Shown here in pieces: positions 26,347-38,508 of a stretch of DNA of 64,000 nucleotides. The position numbers and the translations under genes are program-made. Numbering within the stretch: position 1 is the first letter of the stretch; each line of letters starts with the position of its first letter. The notes under the pieces were generated by a model. That model did no database searches, was not told the DNA's origin, and saw only the letters and a program-made list of their open reading frames with translations. Source of the stretch: Parabacteroides johnsonii DSM 18315 (GTDB lineage Bacteria > Bacteroidota > Bacteroidia > Bacteroidales > Tannerellaceae); assembly GCF_025151045.1 (NCBI RefSeq), contig NZ_CP102285.1, positions 4,685,456 to 4,749,455 of the forward strand, given 5' to 3'.

Positions 26347-27045
26347 ATGAGTAAACTTACAAAAAATCAAAAGTTGGCTTTGGGCAAGATTGAAGCTGGG
26401 AAAGCGTACACATTGAAGGAAGCTTCAGCTTTGGTAAAAGAAATTACTACTACTAAGTTTGATGCCTCTGTAGATGTTGATGTTCGTTTAGGTGTTGACC
26501 CTCGTAAAGCTAACCAAATGGTGAGAGGTGTGGTTTCACTGCCTCACGGAACGGGTAAGCAGGTTCGGGTTCTCGCATTATGTACACCAGACAAGGAAGC
26601 TGAAGCTACTGCTGCAGGTGCTGACTATGTTGGATTGGATGAGTATATTGAAAAGATTAAAGGCGGTTGGACTGATATTGACGTAATCATCACTATGCCT
26701 TCTATCATGGGTAAGATTGGTGCTCTGGGTAGAGTGTTAGGCCCGCGTGGTTTGATGCCTAACCCTAAGAGTGGTACGGTTACCAATGAAATTGGAAACG
26801 CAGTGAAAGAAGTTAAGCAAGGTAAGATCGACTTTAAGGTAGACAAATCCGGTATCGTTCACACTTCAATCGGTAAGATTTCTTTCAATCCCGATCAGAT
26901 TCGTGACAATGCTAAGGAATTTATTTCAACTCTTTTGAAGTTGAAACCGTCTGCAGCTAAAGGTACATATATAAAGAGCATTTATCTTTCAAGTACAATG
27001 AGTGCGGGTATTAAAATTGACCCCAAATCAGTTGAAGAAAACTAA
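26347..27045 (+). CDS. rplA: 50S ribosomal protein L1
   Basis: A 232-residue two-domain L1 protein; the signature [15 protein letters not shown] and [20 protein letters not shown] are present. L1 forms the stalk at the E site, and in many bacteria represses its own operon by binding the leader mRNA; no clear binding site was identified here. Cotranscribed with rplK and rplJ. Confidence 0.98.
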   Translation: MSKLTKNQKLALGKIEAGKAYTLKEASALVKEITTTKFDASVDVDVRLGVDPRKANQMVRGVVSLPHGTGKQVRVLALCTPDKEAEATAAGADYVGLDEYIEKIKGGWTDIDVIITMPSIMGKIGALGRVLGPRGLMPNPKSGTVTNEIGNAVKEVKQGKIDFKVDKSGIVHTSIGKISFNPDQIRDNAKEFISTLLKLKPSAAKGTYIKSIYLSSTMSAGIKIDPKSVEEN

Positions 27046-27061
27046 TTAAAATTATTGGACA

Positions 27062-27592
27062 ATGAAAAAGGAAGATAAAGGCTTAATTATAGGTCAACTG
27101 ACTGAGATCGTAAAGGAATATCCTAACTTCTATTTGACTGACATCGAAGCATTGGATGCTGAGAAAACCAGCAAATTGAGACGGGAATGTTTCAAGAAAG
27201 AGATCAAGTTGGTTGTTGTAAAGAATAACTTGCTTAAAAAGGCATTGGAAAATGTAGAAGGCGATTTTTCTCCTCTGCAGGTTGCAATGAAAGGCAATAC
27301 GGCTGTGATGTTCTCACAGACTGCTAATGCTCCCGCTCGTCTGATTAAGGAATTTACTAAGGATGCTAAGAAAGATGCTCCCGCTAAACCGGCATTGAAA
27401 GCTGCCTATGTACAGGAAAGCTTCTATGTAGGTGCAGAAAATCTTGAAGCCTTAGTAAATATCAAGAGCAAAAACGAACTTATCGGAGATGTTATCATGT
27501 TGTTGCAATCTCCGGCGAAGAACGTTATTTCTGCTCTTCAGTCATCAGGACAAACTATCCATGGTCTGTTGAAGACTTTGGAAGAAAGATAA
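27062..27592 (+). CDS. rplJ: 50S ribosomal protein L10
   Basis: A 176-residue stalk-base protein: it anchors L7/L12 dimers through its C-terminal helix and binds 23S rRNA with its N-terminal domain (NFYLTDIEALDAEKTSKLRR, VVVKNNLLKKAL). It starts 16 bases after rplA and precedes rplL by 45 bases. Confidence 0.97.
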   Translation: MKKEDKGLIIGQLTEIVKEYPNFYLTDIEALDAEKTSKLRRECFKKEIKLVVVKNNLLKKALENVEGDFSPLQVAMKGNTAVMFSQTANAPARLIKEFTKDAKKDAPAKPALKAAYVQESFYVGAENLEALVNIKSKNELIGDVIMLLQSPAKNVISALQSSGQTIHGLLKTLEER

Positions 27593-27637
27593 TTTTTTTA
27601 ATTTACACAGATAAACAAACATTTAAATCATACAAAA

Positions 27638-28015
27638 ATGGCAGATTTGAAAGCTTTTGCAGAACAATTAGTAAACCTGACCGTAAAAGAAGTTAGCGAA
27701 CTGGCTACAATCCTGAAAGAAGAATATGGTATCGAACCTGCAGCTGCAGCTGTTGCTGTTGCTGGTCCTGCTGCTGGTGGCGCTGCTGCCGCTGCAGAAG
27801 AAAAAACTTCTTTTGACGTAGTATTGAAAGCAGCTGGTGCAAACAAGCTGGCTATCGTTAAGTTAGTAAAAGAATTAACTGGTCTTGGTTTGAAAGAAGC
27901 TAAAGATATGGTTGACGGTGCTCCTAGCGCTATCAAAGAAGGAATCGCTAAAGCTGATGCTGAAGCATTAAAGAAACAGTTGGAAGAAGCTGGAGCTGAA
28001 GTTGAGCTTAAATAG
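27638..28015 (+). CDS. rplL: 50S ribosomal protein L7/L12
   Basis: A 125-residue acidic stalk protein with an N-terminal dimerisation helix ([20 protein letters not shown]), an Ala/Gly/Val-rich hinge and a globular C-terminal domain with [15 protein letters not shown] that recruits translation factors. A strong hairpin follows between it and rpoB. Confidence 0.98.
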   Translation: MADLKAFAEQLVNLTVKEVSELATILKEEYGIEPAAAAVAVAGPAAGGAAAAAEEKTSFDVVLKAAGANKLAIVKLVKELTGLGLKEAKDMVDGAPSAIKEGIAKADAEALKKQLEEAGAEVELK

Positions 28016-28043
28016 TATTTATAACCTGGTAATCAGGTGATTT

Positions 28044-28082
28044 GGTTAAGAGTCTCCCTTAAAGGAGATTCTTAACCTTTTT
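28044..28082 (+). terminator. rplL-rpoB intergenic attenuator
   Basis: GGTTAAGAGTCTCC pairs with GGAGATTCTTAACC (28044-28077, one internal mismatch), followed by TTTTT. Placed between L12 and the polymerase genes, it probably lets only part of ribosomal transcription continue into rpoBC, as known in other bacteria. Confidence 0.78.
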
Positions 28083-28122
28083 GTGTCTATAATTTCAATA
28101 AGTTCAATAAATTCCTTACTAG

Positions 28123-31100
28123 ATGTCTTCAACAGCTGAAAACCAAAGAGTTAATTTTGCTTCGATCAAAAATCAGTTCCCATATCCGGACTTTCTCGAA
28201 GTACAATTGAAGTCATTCCAAGACTTTCTTCAACTTGACACGCCTCCTGAAAAGAGAAAAAAGGAGGGATTGTATAAGGTATTTGCCGAGAATTTTCCGA
28301 TAGCAGATACGCGTAACAATTTTGTGTTGGAGTTCTTAGATTACTATATAGATCCGCCTCGCTATACGATTGACGAATGTATTGCTCGCGGATTAACCTA
28401 TAGTGTGCCTTTAAAAGCGAAGTTAAAACTGTATTGTACAGACCCTGATCACGAAGATTTCGATACGGTGATACAGGATGTATATCTGGGCCCGATTCCG
28501 TATATGACGGAAAGAGGTACGTTCGTGATAAATGGTGCAGAGCGTGTTGTGGTTTCACAATTGCACCGTTCACCGGGTGTGTTCTTCGGACAGAGTACAC
28601 ACGCAAATGGTACGAAGTTGTATTCTGCACGTATCATTCCTTTTAAAGGTTCCTGGATCGAGTTTGCAACTGACATCAATAATGTGATGTATGCTTACAT
28701 CGACCGTAAAAAGAAATTGCCTGTAACAACCCTTTTAAGAGCTATTGGTTTTGAAAGCGATAAAGACATTCTCGAAATCTTTAATCTGGCTGAAGAAGTA
28801 AAAGTTTCGAAAGCTAACCTGAAGAAGCTGATCGGTCGTAAACTGGCTGCTCGTGTTTTGAAGACTTGGGTGGAAGATTTCGTAGATGAAGATACCGGTG
28901 AGGTTGTTTCTATTGAACGTAATGACGTTATCATTGACCGCGAATCGGTCCTCGATAGCGATAATATTGAGGCTATTCTGGAATCTGGCACGCAGAACAT
29001 TCTGTTACATCGTGAAGACCAGAATCTTTCGGATTATGCTATCATCTATAATACGCTCCAGAAAGACCCCAGTAACTCTGAAAAGGAAGCCGTCCTGTAT
29101 ATTTACCGTCAGTTGCGAAATGCAGAACCCGCAGATGAAGCAAGTGCCCGTGAAGTTATTCAGAACCTGTTCTTCTCTGAAAAGCGTTATGATTTAGGTG
29201 AAGTTGGCCGTTACAGAATTAATAAGAAGTTGAACCTTACTACCAGCGATGATATTAAGGTTTTGACAAAAGAAGATATAATCGAGATCATCAAATATCT
29301 GATTGAGTTGATCAACTCAAAAGCGATCGTTGATGATATCGACCACTTGAGCAACCGTCGTGTGCGTACAGTTGGCGAACAGTTGTACAACCAGTTCGGT
29401 ATCGGTTTGGCTCGTATGTCACGTACTGTTCGTGAACGTATGAACGTGCGCGACAATGAAGTGTTTACTCCGATCGATTTGATCAACGCGAAGACTATTT
29501 CTTCTGTCGTTAACTCATTTTTCGGAACGAATGCTTTGTCTCAGTTTATGGACCAGACAAACCCGCTGGCTGAAATTACGCATAAACGTCGTTTGTCTGC
29601 ATTGGGACCAGGCGGTCTGTCTCGTGAACGTGCCGGATTTGAGGTTCGTGACGTACACTATACGCATTATGGTCGTCTTTGTCCAATTGAAACTCCTGAA
29701 GGACCGAACATCGGTTTGATCTCTTCTTTGTGCGTATATGCTAAGATTAATGATCTTGGTTTTATCTCTACTCCGTACCGTAAGGTCGTTGATGGTAAGG
29801 TGGACTTCTCTGAGGAAGGTTTACAATATTACACTGCAGAAGAAGAAGAAGAATTAACGATTGCCCAAGGGAATGCTCCATTGGATAATGATGGTAAGTT
29901 TGTTCGTGATAGAGTGAAAGCTCGTTTTGAAGCTGATTTTCCGGTCGTACCTCCTACGGAGATCGACTTGATGGACGTTGCTCCGCAGCAGATCGCTTCT
30001 ATTGCGGCTTCTTTGATTCCGTTCCTGGAACATGACGATGCTAACCGTGCATTGATGGGATCTAACATGATGCGCCAGGCAGTTCCTTTGTTGCGTACGG
30101 ATGCTCCTATTGTTGGTACAGGTATCGAAGCACAGGTTGCTCGTGACTCACGCACCCAGATCATGGCTGAACGTGAGGGTGAAGTTGTATTTGTGGATGC
30201 GACTTGTATCAAAATCAAATATGACCGCTCGGAAGATGAAGAATTCGTAAGTTTCGAAGATGCGGTTAAGACATACAATATCCCGAAGTGGCGTAAGACT
30301 AACCAAAGTACGACTGTCGATTTGCGTCCGATCTGTCATCGTGGTCAGCGTGTGAAAGCCGGTGATATCTTGACGGAAGGTTATTCTACTCAGAATGGTG
30401 AGTTGGCATTGGGACGTAACGTGAAGGTGGCATATATGCCGTGGAAGGGTTACAACTATGAGGATGCTATTGTTTTGAACGAACGTATGGTTCGCGAAGA
30501 CTTTTTTACTTCAGTTCACGTTGACGAATATATTTTGGAAGTTCGTGAAACGAAACGTGGTATGGAAGAATTAACATCCGATATCCCGAATGTCAGCGAA
30601 GAAGCTACTAAAGATTTGGACGAAAGAGGTATTGTTCGTGTTGGTGCTCGCATTGAACCGGGTGATATTTTGATCGGTAAGATTACTCCGAAGGGTGAAT
30701 CTGATCCTTCTCCTGAAGAAAAATTGCTTCGTGCAATCTTCGGTGATAAGGCTGGTGACGTGAAAGATGCTTCTTTGAAAGCAACTCCGTCTCTTCGTGG
30801 TGTAGTTATTGAAACTGCTTTATTCTCGAAAGCTGTCAAGAAGCGTAAGTCCAGACTGACAGACAAGGCTATTCTGCCTAAGTTGGATGAAGAATACGAA
30901 ATGAAGATGGCTGACCTGAAGAATCTGTTGGTTGACAAACTGTTGGTTTTGACGAATGGCAAGGTTTCTCAGGGAGTTAAAGACTATATGAATACAGAGA
31001 TTATTGCGAAGGGGGTTAAGTTCTCTCGCAAGGCTCTGGAAGAATTGGATTATAATTCTATCCAGGTAAGTAAGTGGACGGCTGATGCTGATAAGAACGA

Positions 31101-31935
31101 GCTTATCAAGCAGGTGATTTTGAACTACCTGAAGAAATATAAGGAACTGGATGCTGAGCTGAGACGTAAGAAATTCGATCTTACAATCGGTGATGAACTG
31201 CCTACCGGTATTGTTCAGATGGCTAAGGTTTACATTGCTAAGAAACGTAAGATCCAGGTTGGTGATAAGATGGCTGGTCGTCATGGAAACAAGGGTATTG
31301 TTTCCAAAATCGTTCGTCAGGAAGATATGCCATTCCTGGAAGACGGAACTCCGGTTGATATCTGTTTGAATCCGCTGGGTGTGCCTTCTCGTATGAACTT
31401 GGGACAGATTTTTGAAGCTGTGTTGGGTTGGGCAGGCCGCACGATGGGAGTTAAATTTGCTACTCCTATCTTCGACGGTGCAACATTGGATGATATGAAC
31501 GAATGGACAGATAAAGCCGGATTGCCCCGTTACGGTAAGAGCTACTTGTATGACGGTGGAACTGGTGAACGTTTTGACCAGCCGGCTACAGTGGGTGTTA
31601 CTTACTTCCTGAAGTTGGGGCACATGGTTGATGATAAGATGCATGCTCGTTCAATCGGTCCGTACTCTCTTATTACTCAGCAGCCTCTGGGTGGTAAGGC
31701 ACAATTTGGTGGTCAGCGTTTTGGAGAGATGGAAGTTTGGGCACTGGAAGCTTTCGGTGCTGCACATGTGCTTCAGGAAATTCTTACGATCAAGTCTGAC
31801 GACGTTGTCGGACGTTCTAAGGCTTACGAAGCAATCGTGAAAGGTGATCCGATGCCACAGCCGGGTATCCCCGAATCTTTGAACGTGTTGTTACACGAGC
31901 TGAGAGGTCTTGGTTTAAGCTTTACTCTGGATTAA
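28123..31935 (+). CDS. rpoB: DNA-directed RNA polymerase subunit beta
   Basis: A 1270-residue catalytic-core subunit. The rifampicin-binding region reads [39 protein letters not shown] in its conserved form (quoted in two overlapping descriptive parts: [19 protein letters not shown] then [16 protein letters not shown]), without the common resistance substitutions. The C-terminal [12 protein letters not shown] and [20 protein letters not shown] motifs contact the beta-prime subunit. It is transcribed after an attenuator downstream of rplL and is followed by rpoC after 73 bases. Confidence 0.99.
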   Translation: MSSTAENQRVNFASIKNQFPYPDFLEVQLKSFQDFLQLDTPPEKRKKEGLYKVFAENFPIADTRNNFVLEFLDYYIDPPRYTIDECIARGLTYSVPLKAKLKLYCTDPDHEDFDTVIQDVYLGPIPYMTERGTFVINGAERVVVSQLHRSPGVFFGQSTHANGTKLYSARIIPFKGSWIEFATDINNVMYAYIDRKKKLPVTTLLRAIGFESDKDILEIFNLAEEVKVSKANLKKLIGRKLAARVLKTWVEDFVDEDTGEVVSIERNDVIIDRESVLDSDNIEAILESGTQNILLHREDQNLSDYAIIYNTLQKDPSNSEKEAVLYIYRQLRNAEPADEASAREVIQNLFFSEKRYDLGEVGRYRINKKLNLTTSDDIKVLTKEDIIEIIKYLIELINSKAIVDDIDHLSNRRVRTVGEQLYNQFGIGLARMSRTVRERMNVRDNEVFTPIDLINAKTISSVVNSFFGTNALSQFMDQTNPLAEITHKRRLSALGPGGLSRERAGFEVRDVHYTHYGRLCPIETPEGPNIGLISSLCVYAKINDLGFISTPYRKVVDGKVDFSEEGLQYYTAEEEEELTIAQGNAPLDNDGKFVRDRVKARFEADFPVVPPTEIDLMDVAPQQIASIAASLIPFLEHDDANRALMGSNMMRQAVPLLRTDAPIVGTGIEAQVARDSRTQIMAEREGEVVFVDATCIKIKYDRSEDEEFVSFEDAVKTYNIPKWRKTNQSTTVDLRPICHRGQRVKAGDILTEGYSTQNGELALGRNVKVAYMPWKGYNYEDAIVLNERMVREDFFTSVHVDEYILEVRETKRGMEELTSDIPNVSEEATKDLDERGIVRVGARIEPGDILIGKITPKGESDPSPEEKLLRAIFGDKAGDVKDASLKATPSLRGVVIETALFSKAVKKRKSRLTDKAILPKLDEEYEMKMADLKNLLVDKLLVLTNGKVSQGVKDYMNTEIIAKGVKFSRKALEELDYNSIQVSKWTADADKNELIKQVILNYLKKYKELDAELRRKKFDLTIGDELPTGIVQMAKVYIAKKRKIQVGDKMAGRHGNKGIVSKIVRQEDMPFLEDGTPVDICLNPLGVPSRMNLGQIFEAVLGWAGRTMGVKFATPIFDGATLDDMNEWTDKAGLPRYGKSYLYDGGTGERFDQPATVGVTYFLKLGHMVDDKMHARSIGPYSLITQQPLGGKAQFGGQRFGEMEVWALEAFGAAHVLQEILTIKSDDVVGRSKAYEAIVKGDPMPQPGIPESLNVLLHELRGLGLSFTLD

Positions 31936-31947
31936 TTCAAAAACAAT

Positions 31948-31979
31948 ATAAGTGGATGGGTTTTAGCCTATCCGCTTAT
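31948..31979 (+). promoter_or_regulatory. rpoB-rpoC intergenic hairpin
   Basis: ATAAGTGGATGGG and CCTATCCGCTTAT form a stem with two weak pairs and a 6-base loop. No T-run follows, so it is more likely an RNA-processing or stabilising structure than a terminator. Confidence 0.5.
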
Positions 31980-32008
31980 TCATTGATAACTCTTTATAAA
32001 TAAAAAAT

Positions 32009-35000
32009 ATGGCCTTTAGAAAAGAAAACAAGATAAAGAGTAACTTTTCAAAAATAACCATCGGTTTGGCTTCCCCTGAAGAGATTCTTGAAAACTCCAG
32101 TGGTGAAGTTCTGAAACCGGAAACGATTAACTATCGTACATACAAACCTGAACGTGACGGTCTTTTCTGCGAGCGTATTTTCGGTCCGATCAAGGACTAT
32201 GAATGCCATTGCGGTAAATACAAGCGTATTCGTTATAAAGGTATTGTCTGCGATCGTTGCGGGGTAGAAGTTACAGAGAAGAAAGTGCGTCGTGAACGTA
32301 TGGGACACATTCATCTGGTTGTTCCTGTCGCTCATATCTGGTATTTCCGTTCCCTGCCCAATAAAATCGGTTACTTGTTAGGCTTGCCGACCAAGAAACT
32401 GGATTCTATTATCTATTACGAACGTTATGTTGTGATTCAGCCGGGTTGTGTAGACACTGTTGCTGAATTGGACTTGCTTTCGGAAGAAGAATATTTGCAG
32501 ATTCTGGATAACCTGCCAAAGGAAAATCAGATGCTGGAAGATACAGACCCGAATAAGTTTATCGCAAAGATCGGTGCTGAAGCTATCTATGATTTGCTGG
32601 CTCGTCTGGACTTGGATTCTTTGTCTTACGAATTGCGTCACCGCGCAAGCACAGACGGTTCGCAACAGCGTAAGAACGAAGCATTAAAGCGTTTGCAGGT
32701 TGTTGAATCTTTCCGTGCATCCAGAGGTCGTAACAAACCGGAATGGATGATCGTGAAGGTTGTCCCTGTTATCCCGCCTGAACTGCGTCCGTTGGTTCCG
32801 CTGGATGGTGGACGTTTTGCGACTTCCGATTTGAATGACTTGTATCGTCGTGTTATTATTCGTAATAACCGTCTGAAGCGGTTAATTGATATCAAAGCTC
32901 CCGAGGTTATTTTGCGTAATGAAAAACGTATGCTTCAGGAGGCTGTGGACTCTCTGTTTGACAATTCTCGTAAATCGAGTGCTGTTAAGACTGATGCTAA
33001 CCGTCCGTTGAAGTCTCTTTCCGACAGTTTGAAGGGTAAACAAGGTCGTTTCCGTCAGAACCTGTTAGGTAAGCGTGTTGACTATTCGGCTCGTTCGGTT
33101 ATCGTTGTAGGTCCTGAATTGAAAATGCATGAATGTGGTCTGCCGAAGAATATGGCAGCCGAACTTTATAAACCTTTTGTGATCCGTAAATTGATCGAAC
33201 GCGGTATTGTAAAAACGGTTAAGTCTGCAAAGAAGATCGTTGACCGTAAGGAACCGGTGGTTTGGGATATTTTGGAGTATGTAATGAAAGGTCATCCGGT
33301 ATTGTTGAACCGTGCACCGACTCTGCACCGTCTGGGTATCCAGGCATTCCAGCCGAAGTTGATCGAAGGCAAGGCTATTCAGTTGCATCCGTTGGCATGT
33401 ACGGCATTTAACGCCGACTTCGACGGTGACCAGATGGCTGTTCACTTGCCTTTAGGAAACGAGGCCGTACTGGAAGCGCAGATGTTGATGCTTGCTTCTC
33501 ATAACATTCTGAATCCAGCTAACGGTGCACCTATTACCGTTCCTTCTCAGGATATGGTGTTAGGTTTGTACTACATAACAAAAATGCGTAAGGGAACACA
33601 GGGTGAAGGCCTTGTTTTCTATGGACCGGAAGAAGCAACGATCGCATATAATGAAAAGAAAGTGGATATCCATGCTCCGATCAAAGTATATGTGAACGAC
33701 ATTGACAAAGAAGGTAATCCGGTTAAGAAAATGGTCGAAACTTCTGTCGGACGTTTGATGGTTAATGAATTTGTTCCGGAAGAAGTCGGTTATATAAATG
33801 AAGTATTGGGTAAAAAAGCTCTCCGTGATATCATCGGTAAGGTGATCAAGGCTTGTGGTGTTGCCCGTACGGCTCAGTTCTTGGATGATATCAAGAATCT
33901 GGGTTATTATATGGCCTTCAAGGGTGGTTTGTCATTCAACTTGGCTGACGTTCTGATCCCACCTGAAAAAGAGGCGTTGGTGAAAGAAGGGTATGAGGAA
34001 GTTGAACAGATCATGAACAACTATAACATGGGCTTCATTACCAACAACGAGCGTTATAATCAGATTATTGATACTTGGACACATGTCAACAGTAAGTTGT
34101 CCGACACATTGATGAAGCAGTTGACTGCTGATAATGACGGTTTCAACTCTATCTATATGATGATGGATTCTGGGGCCCGTGGTTCTAAAGAACAGATTCG
34201 TCAGTTGTCTGGTATGCGTGGTTTGATGGCAAAACCGCAGAAGAGTGGTGCAGAAGGTGGTCAGATTATTGAAAACCCGATCCTTTCTAACTTTAAGGAA
34301 GGTCTGTCTGTGTTGGAGTATTTTATTTCTACTCACGGTGCTCGTAAGGGTTTGGCCGATACCGCTTTGAAGACTGCTGATGCTGGTTACTTGACCCGTC
34401 GTCTGGTTGATGTATCTCATGATGTGATCATCAATGAAGAAGACTGTGGAACGTTGCGTGGTTTGGTTTGTACGGAATTGAAGAACAATGATGAAGTGAT
34501 CGCCAGCTTGGGTGAACGTATTTTGGGACGCGTTTCTGTTCATGATGTCATTCATCCGTTGACAGGCGAAGTAATTGTCCGTGCCGGTGAAGAAATTCGT
34601 GAAGATGCCGCTAAGATGATTGAGGATTCTCCGATCGAAAGTGTTGAAATCCGTTCTGTATTGACTTGTGAATCCAAGAAGGGGGTTTGTGCAAAATGTT
34701 ATGGCCGTAACTTGGCTACGAACCGGATGGTTCAGAAAGGTGAGGTCGTGGGGGTTATCGCTGCACAGTCAATCGGTGAACCGGGTACTCAGTTGACATT
34801 GCGTACATTCCATGTCGGTGGTATCGCATCTAACGTGGCAACAGAAAACAGTATCACTTCTAAATATGACGGTGTTCTGGAAATCGAAGAACTTCGTGCT
34901 GTGGATAGCGAAGAAAACGGTAAGAAGTTCCAGGTTGTTGTCAGCCGTTTGGCTGAACTTCGTATTGTCGATCCGACAACTAAGATCGTATTGCTGGCTC

Positions 35001-36295
35001 ACAACATTCCTTATGGTTCCAAGTTGTTCTTCAAGAACGGAGATACAATCAAGAAGGGTGATGTTATCATCGAATGGGACCCGTTCAACGCCGTTATCGT
35101 ATCGGAAGTTTCCGGTAAGATCGAATTCGAAAGTTTGGTCGAAAATGTTACTTACAATGTTGAAAGTGACGAAACGACCGGCTTGAAAGAAAAGATCATT
35201 ATCGAATCTAAAGATAAGACAAAAGCTCCGGCTGCCCATATCGTGGATGAAAACGGAAACTATCTGAAGAATTATTCGTTACCGTTAGGTGCTCACGTTG
35301 TAAAAGATGAGGGCGATGTGGTTAAAGCTGGTGAGGTTTTGGTTAAGATCCCGCGTGCAGTAAGTAAAGCAGGTGATATTACCGGTGGTTTGCCTCGTGT
35401 AACAGAATTGTTCGAGGCTCGTAACCCGTCTAACCCGGCTGTGGTTTCTGAAATCGATGGTGAAGTAGGTTTTGGCAAGATCAAGCGTGGTAACCGTGAA
35501 ATTACTGTTACATCCAAATTAGGTGAAGTAAAGAAATATATGGTGCCTCTGTCTAAGCAGTTGCTTGTTCAGGAAAACGACTATATCCGTGCCGGTATGC
35601 CGCTCTCTGATGGTGCGACTACTCCGTCTGATATTTTGGCAATTATGGGACCGACGGCTGTTCAAGAATATATCGTAAATGAAATTCAGGATGTATATCG
35701 TCTACAAGGTGTAAAAATTAACGATAAGCATTTTGAGGTAATCGTTCGCCAGATGATGCGTAAGGTTGAAATTATCGATCCGGGAGATACTCGCTTCTTG
35801 GAACAGCAGGTGGTTGATAAACTGGAAGTAATGGATGAAAACGATCGTATCTGGGGTAAGAAAGTTGTGACGGACCCAGGAGATTCTCAGACATTGCAGG
35901 CTGGTCAGATCGTAACTGTTCGTAAGTTGAGAGACGAGAATAGTATGCTGAAACGTCGTGACTTGAAATTGGTTGAGGTGCGTGATGCTGTTCCTGCTAC
36001 GGCTAACCAGATTCTTCAGGGTATCACTCGTGCCGCTTTGCAGACAAACAGCTTTATGTCTGCCGCATCTTTCCAGGAAACAACTAAAGTGCTGAATGAA
36101 GCTGCTATCAATGGAAAAGTGGATCGTCTGGAAGGTTTGAAAGAAAACGTTATCTGCGGTCATTTGATTCCTGCCGGTACAGGCCAGCGTGATTTTGACA
36201 AGTTGGTTGTCGGTGCTAAAGATGAGTTCGAACGTATCTTTGCAAATCGTAAAAATGTCGTAGACTTCAATACTATGGACAGAGACGACGAGTAA
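32009..36295 (+). CDS. rpoC: DNA-directed RNA polymerase subunit beta-prime
   Basis: A 1428-residue subunit. It has the N-terminal zinc ribbon ([20 protein letters not shown]), the catalytic Mg-binding [15 protein letters not shown], the bridge and trigger regions ([19 protein letters not shown]) and the second zinc site ([14 protein letters not shown]). A long insertion after the trigger-loop region, about residues 930-1150, with repeated beta-barrel sandwich-like blocks, is typical of this phylum. It ends the superoperon with a strong terminator. Confidence 0.99.
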   Translation: MAFRKENKIKSNFSKITIGLASPEEILENSSGEVLKPETINYRTYKPERDGLFCERIFGPIKDYECHCGKYKRIRYKGIVCDRCGVEVTEKKVRRERMGHIHLVVPVAHIWYFRSLPNKIGYLLGLPTKKLDSIIYYERYVVIQPGCVDTVAELDLLSEEEYLQILDNLPKENQMLEDTDPNKFIAKIGAEAIYDLLARLDLDSLSYELRHRASTDGSQQRKNEALKRLQVVESFRASRGRNKPEWMIVKVVPVIPPELRPLVPLDGGRFATSDLNDLYRRVIIRNNRLKRLIDIKAPEVILRNEKRMLQEAVDSLFDNSRKSSAVKTDANRPLKSLSDSLKGKQGRFRQNLLGKRVDYSARSVIVVGPELKMHECGLPKNMAAELYKPFVIRKLIERGIVKTVKSAKKIVDRKEPVVWDILEYVMKGHPVLLNRAPTLHRLGIQAFQPKLIEGKAIQLHPLACTAFNADFDGDQMAVHLPLGNEAVLEAQMLMLASHNILNPANGAPITVPSQDMVLGLYYITKMRKGTQGEGLVFYGPEEATIAYNEKKVDIHAPIKVYVNDIDKEGNPVKKMVETSVGRLMVNEFVPEEVGYINEVLGKKALRDIIGKVIKACGVARTAQFLDDIKNLGYYMAFKGGLSFNLADVLIPPEKEALVKEGYEEVEQIMNNYNMGFITNNERYNQIIDTWTHVNSKLSDTLMKQLTADNDGFNSIYMMMDSGARGSKEQIRQLSGMRGLMAKPQKSGAEGGQIIENPILSNFKEGLSVLEYFISTHGARKGLADTALKTADAGYLTRRLVDVSHDVIINEEDCGTLRGLVCTELKNNDEVIASLGERILGRVSVHDVIHPLTGEVIVRAGEEIREDAAKMIEDSPIESVEIRSVLTCESKKGVCAKCYGRNLATNRMVQKGEVVGVIAAQSIGEPGTQLTLRTFHVGGIASNVATENSITSKYDGVLEIEELRAVDSEENGKKFQVVVSRLAELRIVDPTTKIVLLAHNIPYGSKLFFKNGDTIKKGDVIIEWDPFNAVIVSEVSGKIEFESLVENVTYNVESDETTGLKEKIIIESKDKTKAPAAHIVDENGNYLKNYSLPLGAHVVKDEGDVVKAGEVLVKIPRAVSKAGDITGGLPRVTELFEARNPSNPAVVSEIDGEVGFGKIKRGNREITVTSKLGEVKKYMVPLSKQLLVQENDYIRAGMPLSDGATTPSDILAIMGPTAVQEYIVNEIQDVYRLQGVKINDKHFEVIVRQMMRKVEIIDPGDTRFLEQQVVDKLEVMDENDRIWGKKVVTDPGDSQTLQAGQIVTVRKLRDENSMLKRRDLKLVEVRDAVPATANQILQGITRAALQTNSFMSAASFQETTKVLNEAAINGKVDRLEGLKENVICGHLIPAGTGQRDFDKLVVGAKDEFERIFANRKNVVDFNTMDRDDE

Positions 36296-36317
36296 AATGC
36301 GGAATAAATAATGAGAA

Positions 36318-36346
36318 GGGTTACCGATATTCGGTAGCCCTTTTTT
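36318..36346 (+). terminator. Terminator of the rpoBC operon
   Basis: GGGTTACCGA (36318-36327) and TCGGTAGCCC (36331-36340) form a 10-bp stem with a 3-base loop followed by TTTTTT. Confidence 0.9.
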
Positions 36347-36357
36347 ATTTTCTGTTA

Positions 36358-36389
36358 TTTGTTTAATAAAATCAGAGTCCTTATATTTG
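36358..36389 (+). promoter_or_regulatory. Promoter of the endonuclease/phosphatase-AraC gene pair
   Basis: TTTG (36358-36361), a 20-bp spacer and TATATTTG (36382-36389), 32 bases before the start codon: a consensus Bacteroidetes promoter. Confidence 0.72.
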
Positions 36390-36421
36390 TGTATTATCTT
36401 GATAATTAAAATGAATCATAT

Positions 36422-37285
36422 ATGAAAAAAGTTCTACTTTATTTATTCACTCTTCTGTTCTCAACGAATGTAGTTTTTGCTAAACATCTTGATAATGAAA
36501 TGAATGTGATGTCTTTTAATATTCGCATGAGTACAAAATCTGATGGAGCTAACTGGTGGGAATACAGAAAAGACCTGGCAGCCAATGTGATCAAGTTTTA
36601 TGATGTCGATATGTTTGGTGCTCAAGAAGTCTTGCATAACCAGTTGACGGATTTATTAGACCGTTTGCCGGACTATGGCTATGTTGGGGTAGGGCGTGAA
36701 GATGGTAAGACAAAAGGGGAATATTCTCCTATATTTTATAGAAAGGACCGTTTCTCAGTTGTCAAAAGTGGTAATTTTTGGCTGGCGGAAGATATGAATG
36801 CCGTGGGCAAAAAAGGCTGGGATGCCGCTTGCGAGCGTGTTGCGACTTGGGCGGTATTCAAAGATAAGGAATCCGAAAAAGAGTTTTTCTTTCTGAATAC
36901 CCATTTGGATCACATGGGGCAGATCGCTCGTCATGAAGGGGCTTCTTTAGTCTTAGAGCAGGTAAAGCTGCTTGCCGGAAATCTTCCGGTAATTGTTACT
37001 GGTGACTTTAATGCTGTTCCGACCGATGATCCGATCAAAGTCTTAACAGATGAAAAAGATCTTCGGCATTTGACACATACTCGTACATTGGCTCCTTTGT
37101 GCTACGGGCCTGAGTGGACTTTCCACGACTACGGACGTGTTCCTTTGGACGAACGTGTATGGATTGATTATATCTTTATAAAAGGTAATATCAAAGTGCT
37201 TCGCCATGGTGTTTTGACTGAAAGTTTGGGTAACTTGTATCCTTCAGATCATTGTCCTGTTATATCGAGATTACTTGTTCAGTAA
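36422..37285 (+). CDS. Secreted endonuclease/exonuclease/phosphatase family protein
   Basis: A 287-residue protein of the EEP (DNase I-like) superfamily with a signal peptide (MKKVLLYLFTLLFSTNVVFA). Conserved residues: NVMSFNIR near residue 30, the metal-binding Glu in MFGAQEV, LNTHLDHMG, GDFNAVPTD with the catalytic Asp/Asn, and the terminal SDHCPV. Family members of this subtype act on phosphodiesters, including nucleic acids, sphingomyelin or inositol phosphates; the substrate here is unknown. The AraC gene starts five bases after its stop, so the two form an operon. Confidence 0.88.
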   Translation: MKKVLLYLFTLLFSTNVVFAKHLDNEMNVMSFNIRMSTKSDGANWWEYRKDLAANVIKFYDVDMFGAQEVLHNQLTDLLDRLPDYGYVGVGREDGKTKGEYSPIFYRKDRFSVVKSGNFWLAEDMNAVGKKGWDAACERVATWAVFKDKESEKEFFFLNTHLDHMGQIARHEGASLVLEQVKLLAGNLPVIVTGDFNAVPTDDPIKVLTDEKDLRHLTHTRTLAPLCYGPEWTFHDYGRVPLDERVWIDYIFIKGNIKVLRHGVLTESLGNLYPSDHCPVISRLLVQ

Positions 37286-37290
37286 GTGTT

Positions 37291-38172
37291 ATGAGTTCCG
37301 TAGATGTATTAAGAGAAATTACGCCGCTTTCACCGGAAGACTGTTTCCTTGTGATGCAGCGGCCTAAGCGTAGTTTTTCCTATCCGCTTCATGTGCATCC
37401 GGAATTTGAATTGAACTATTTGGAGAATGCTGGTGGTGCGATCCGAATCGTTGGTGATTCGGTGGAGGAGATGGAGGATCTTGATCTATTACTGGTTGCA
37501 GGTGGAGCCAAGCATGCTTATTCAAACCACAAATGTCTGAGTACGGATATTTTGGAAATTACAATTCAGTTCCATGCCTCTCTTTTTGATAGTCTAATCA
37601 ACAAGCGTCATTTCAAAACTATAAAGGATATGTTTGAGAAAGCCTCATGCGGTCTTGTTTTTAGTCGTGAAATGGTTTTGCGTATTCAACCTGAGTTGAA
37701 AAAGCTATCGAGTGATAAGCCGGATTCGTTTTATAATTTATTACGTTTGATAGAAATACTCAAGACTTTGTCGTTAGATGAGAAGGCACGCAAGTTAAAC
37801 GCTATCAATACTGTAGAAAACTTTAGCAATATAGATAATGATCGCTTGGATACGATCATGTTGTTTTTGCATGAAAATTATCAGCGTCCGGTTTTATTAT
37901 CCGAACTTGCTTCGTTAATAAATATGAGTGAAGCGTCACTTACCCGGTTTCTGAAAAAGTGGACGGGAAAAACTTTTATTGACAATTTGAATGACATTCG
38001 TATAGCTGAAGCGGTGTGCAGACTGATCGACACAAGTGATACAATAGCAGAAATATGCTATAAATCTGGTTTTAATAACTTATCGAATTTTAATCGGGCT
38101 TTTAAGCGACGAAAAGGTAATACTCCTACCGAATATCGTGAAAAATATGCACGTACTCGTTTTAGGGTTTGA
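37291..38172 (+). CDS. AraC family transcriptional regulator
   Basis: A 293-residue regulator starting MSSVDVLREITPLSPED. The N-terminal cupin-like domain (YPLHVHPEFELNYLENAGG) probably binds a small ligand. The C-terminal double helix-turn-helix contains LLSELASLINMSEASLTRFL and TIAEICYKSGFNNLSNFNRA, followed by the AraC end motif GNTPTEYREKY. The frame extends to 37252, overlapping the upstream gene, but 37291 fits the conserved N-terminus. It is cotranscribed with the secreted EEP-family gene and may regulate it or other carbohydrate genes. Confidence 0.92.
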   Translation: MSSVDVLREITPLSPEDCFLVMQRPKRSFSYPLHVHPEFELNYLENAGGAIRIVGDSVEEMEDLDLLLVAGGAKHAYSNHKCLSTDILEITIQFHASLFDSLINKRHFKTIKDMFEKASCGLVFSREMVLRIQPELKKLSSDKPDSFYNLLRLIEILKTLSLDEKARKLNAINTVENFSNIDNDRLDTIMLFLHENYQRPVLLSELASLINMSEASLTRFLKKWTGKTFIDNLNDIRIAEAVCRLIDTSDTIAEICYKSGFNNLSNFNRAFKRRKGNTPTEYREKYARTRFRV

Positions 38173-38248
38173 AACATGATTTTAAACTAATTCACAGAAT
38201 AGATAAATTATATGTGACGGAATAGTATCATATAATGATAAAATAGTA

Positions 38249-38442
38249 TTTGGTGGTTAATTGCATGAGACATATCTTTGTAATGTTGAATAAACAATGA
38301 AATTACTAAGACGAATAGCCTTAGTTTAAGCGTCGAGATTATAAAATATTAAACACAATAAGGTATTTTTTTACATTGGTCTAAAGAATTGAGAATTAAA
38401 AACACAACTGAAAAAGGGCTGCCTGTGAAGGTAGCCCTTTTT
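38249..38442 (+). ncRNA. Predicted small RNA with its own promoter and terminator
   Basis: TTTG (38249-38252), a 20-bp spacer and TATCTTTG (38273-38280) form a full promoter, with transcription expected from about 38287. A terminator (AAAGGGCT ... AGCCCTTTTT, about 38413-38442) closes a transcript of about 155 nt. The only ORF is 10 codons (38297-38329, MKLLRRIALV). This unit occupies the 336-bp gap between the AraC gene and the DUF3467 gene, which has its own promoter beyond. An sRNA or a peptide-coding leader are both possible. Confidence 0.55.
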
Positions 38443-38443
38443 A

Positions 38444-38477
38444 TTTGATACTATTCCGATTTTAATATGTATATTTG
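38444..38477 (+). promoter_or_regulatory. Promoter of the DUF3467 gene
   Basis: TTTG (38444-38447), a 22-bp spacer and TATATTTG (38470-38477). It places transcription start near 38484, downstream of the ATG at 38467, and so decides for the start codon at 38509. Confidence 0.65.
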
Positions 38478-38508
38478 TCTTAGAATATTTATAATCAAAT
38501 ATAGAAAT

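Noticed and set aside
30820..31644. 274-codon open frame antisense to rpoB
   Set aside because: Same cause: codon bias of a highly expressed gene. No domain or start signals.
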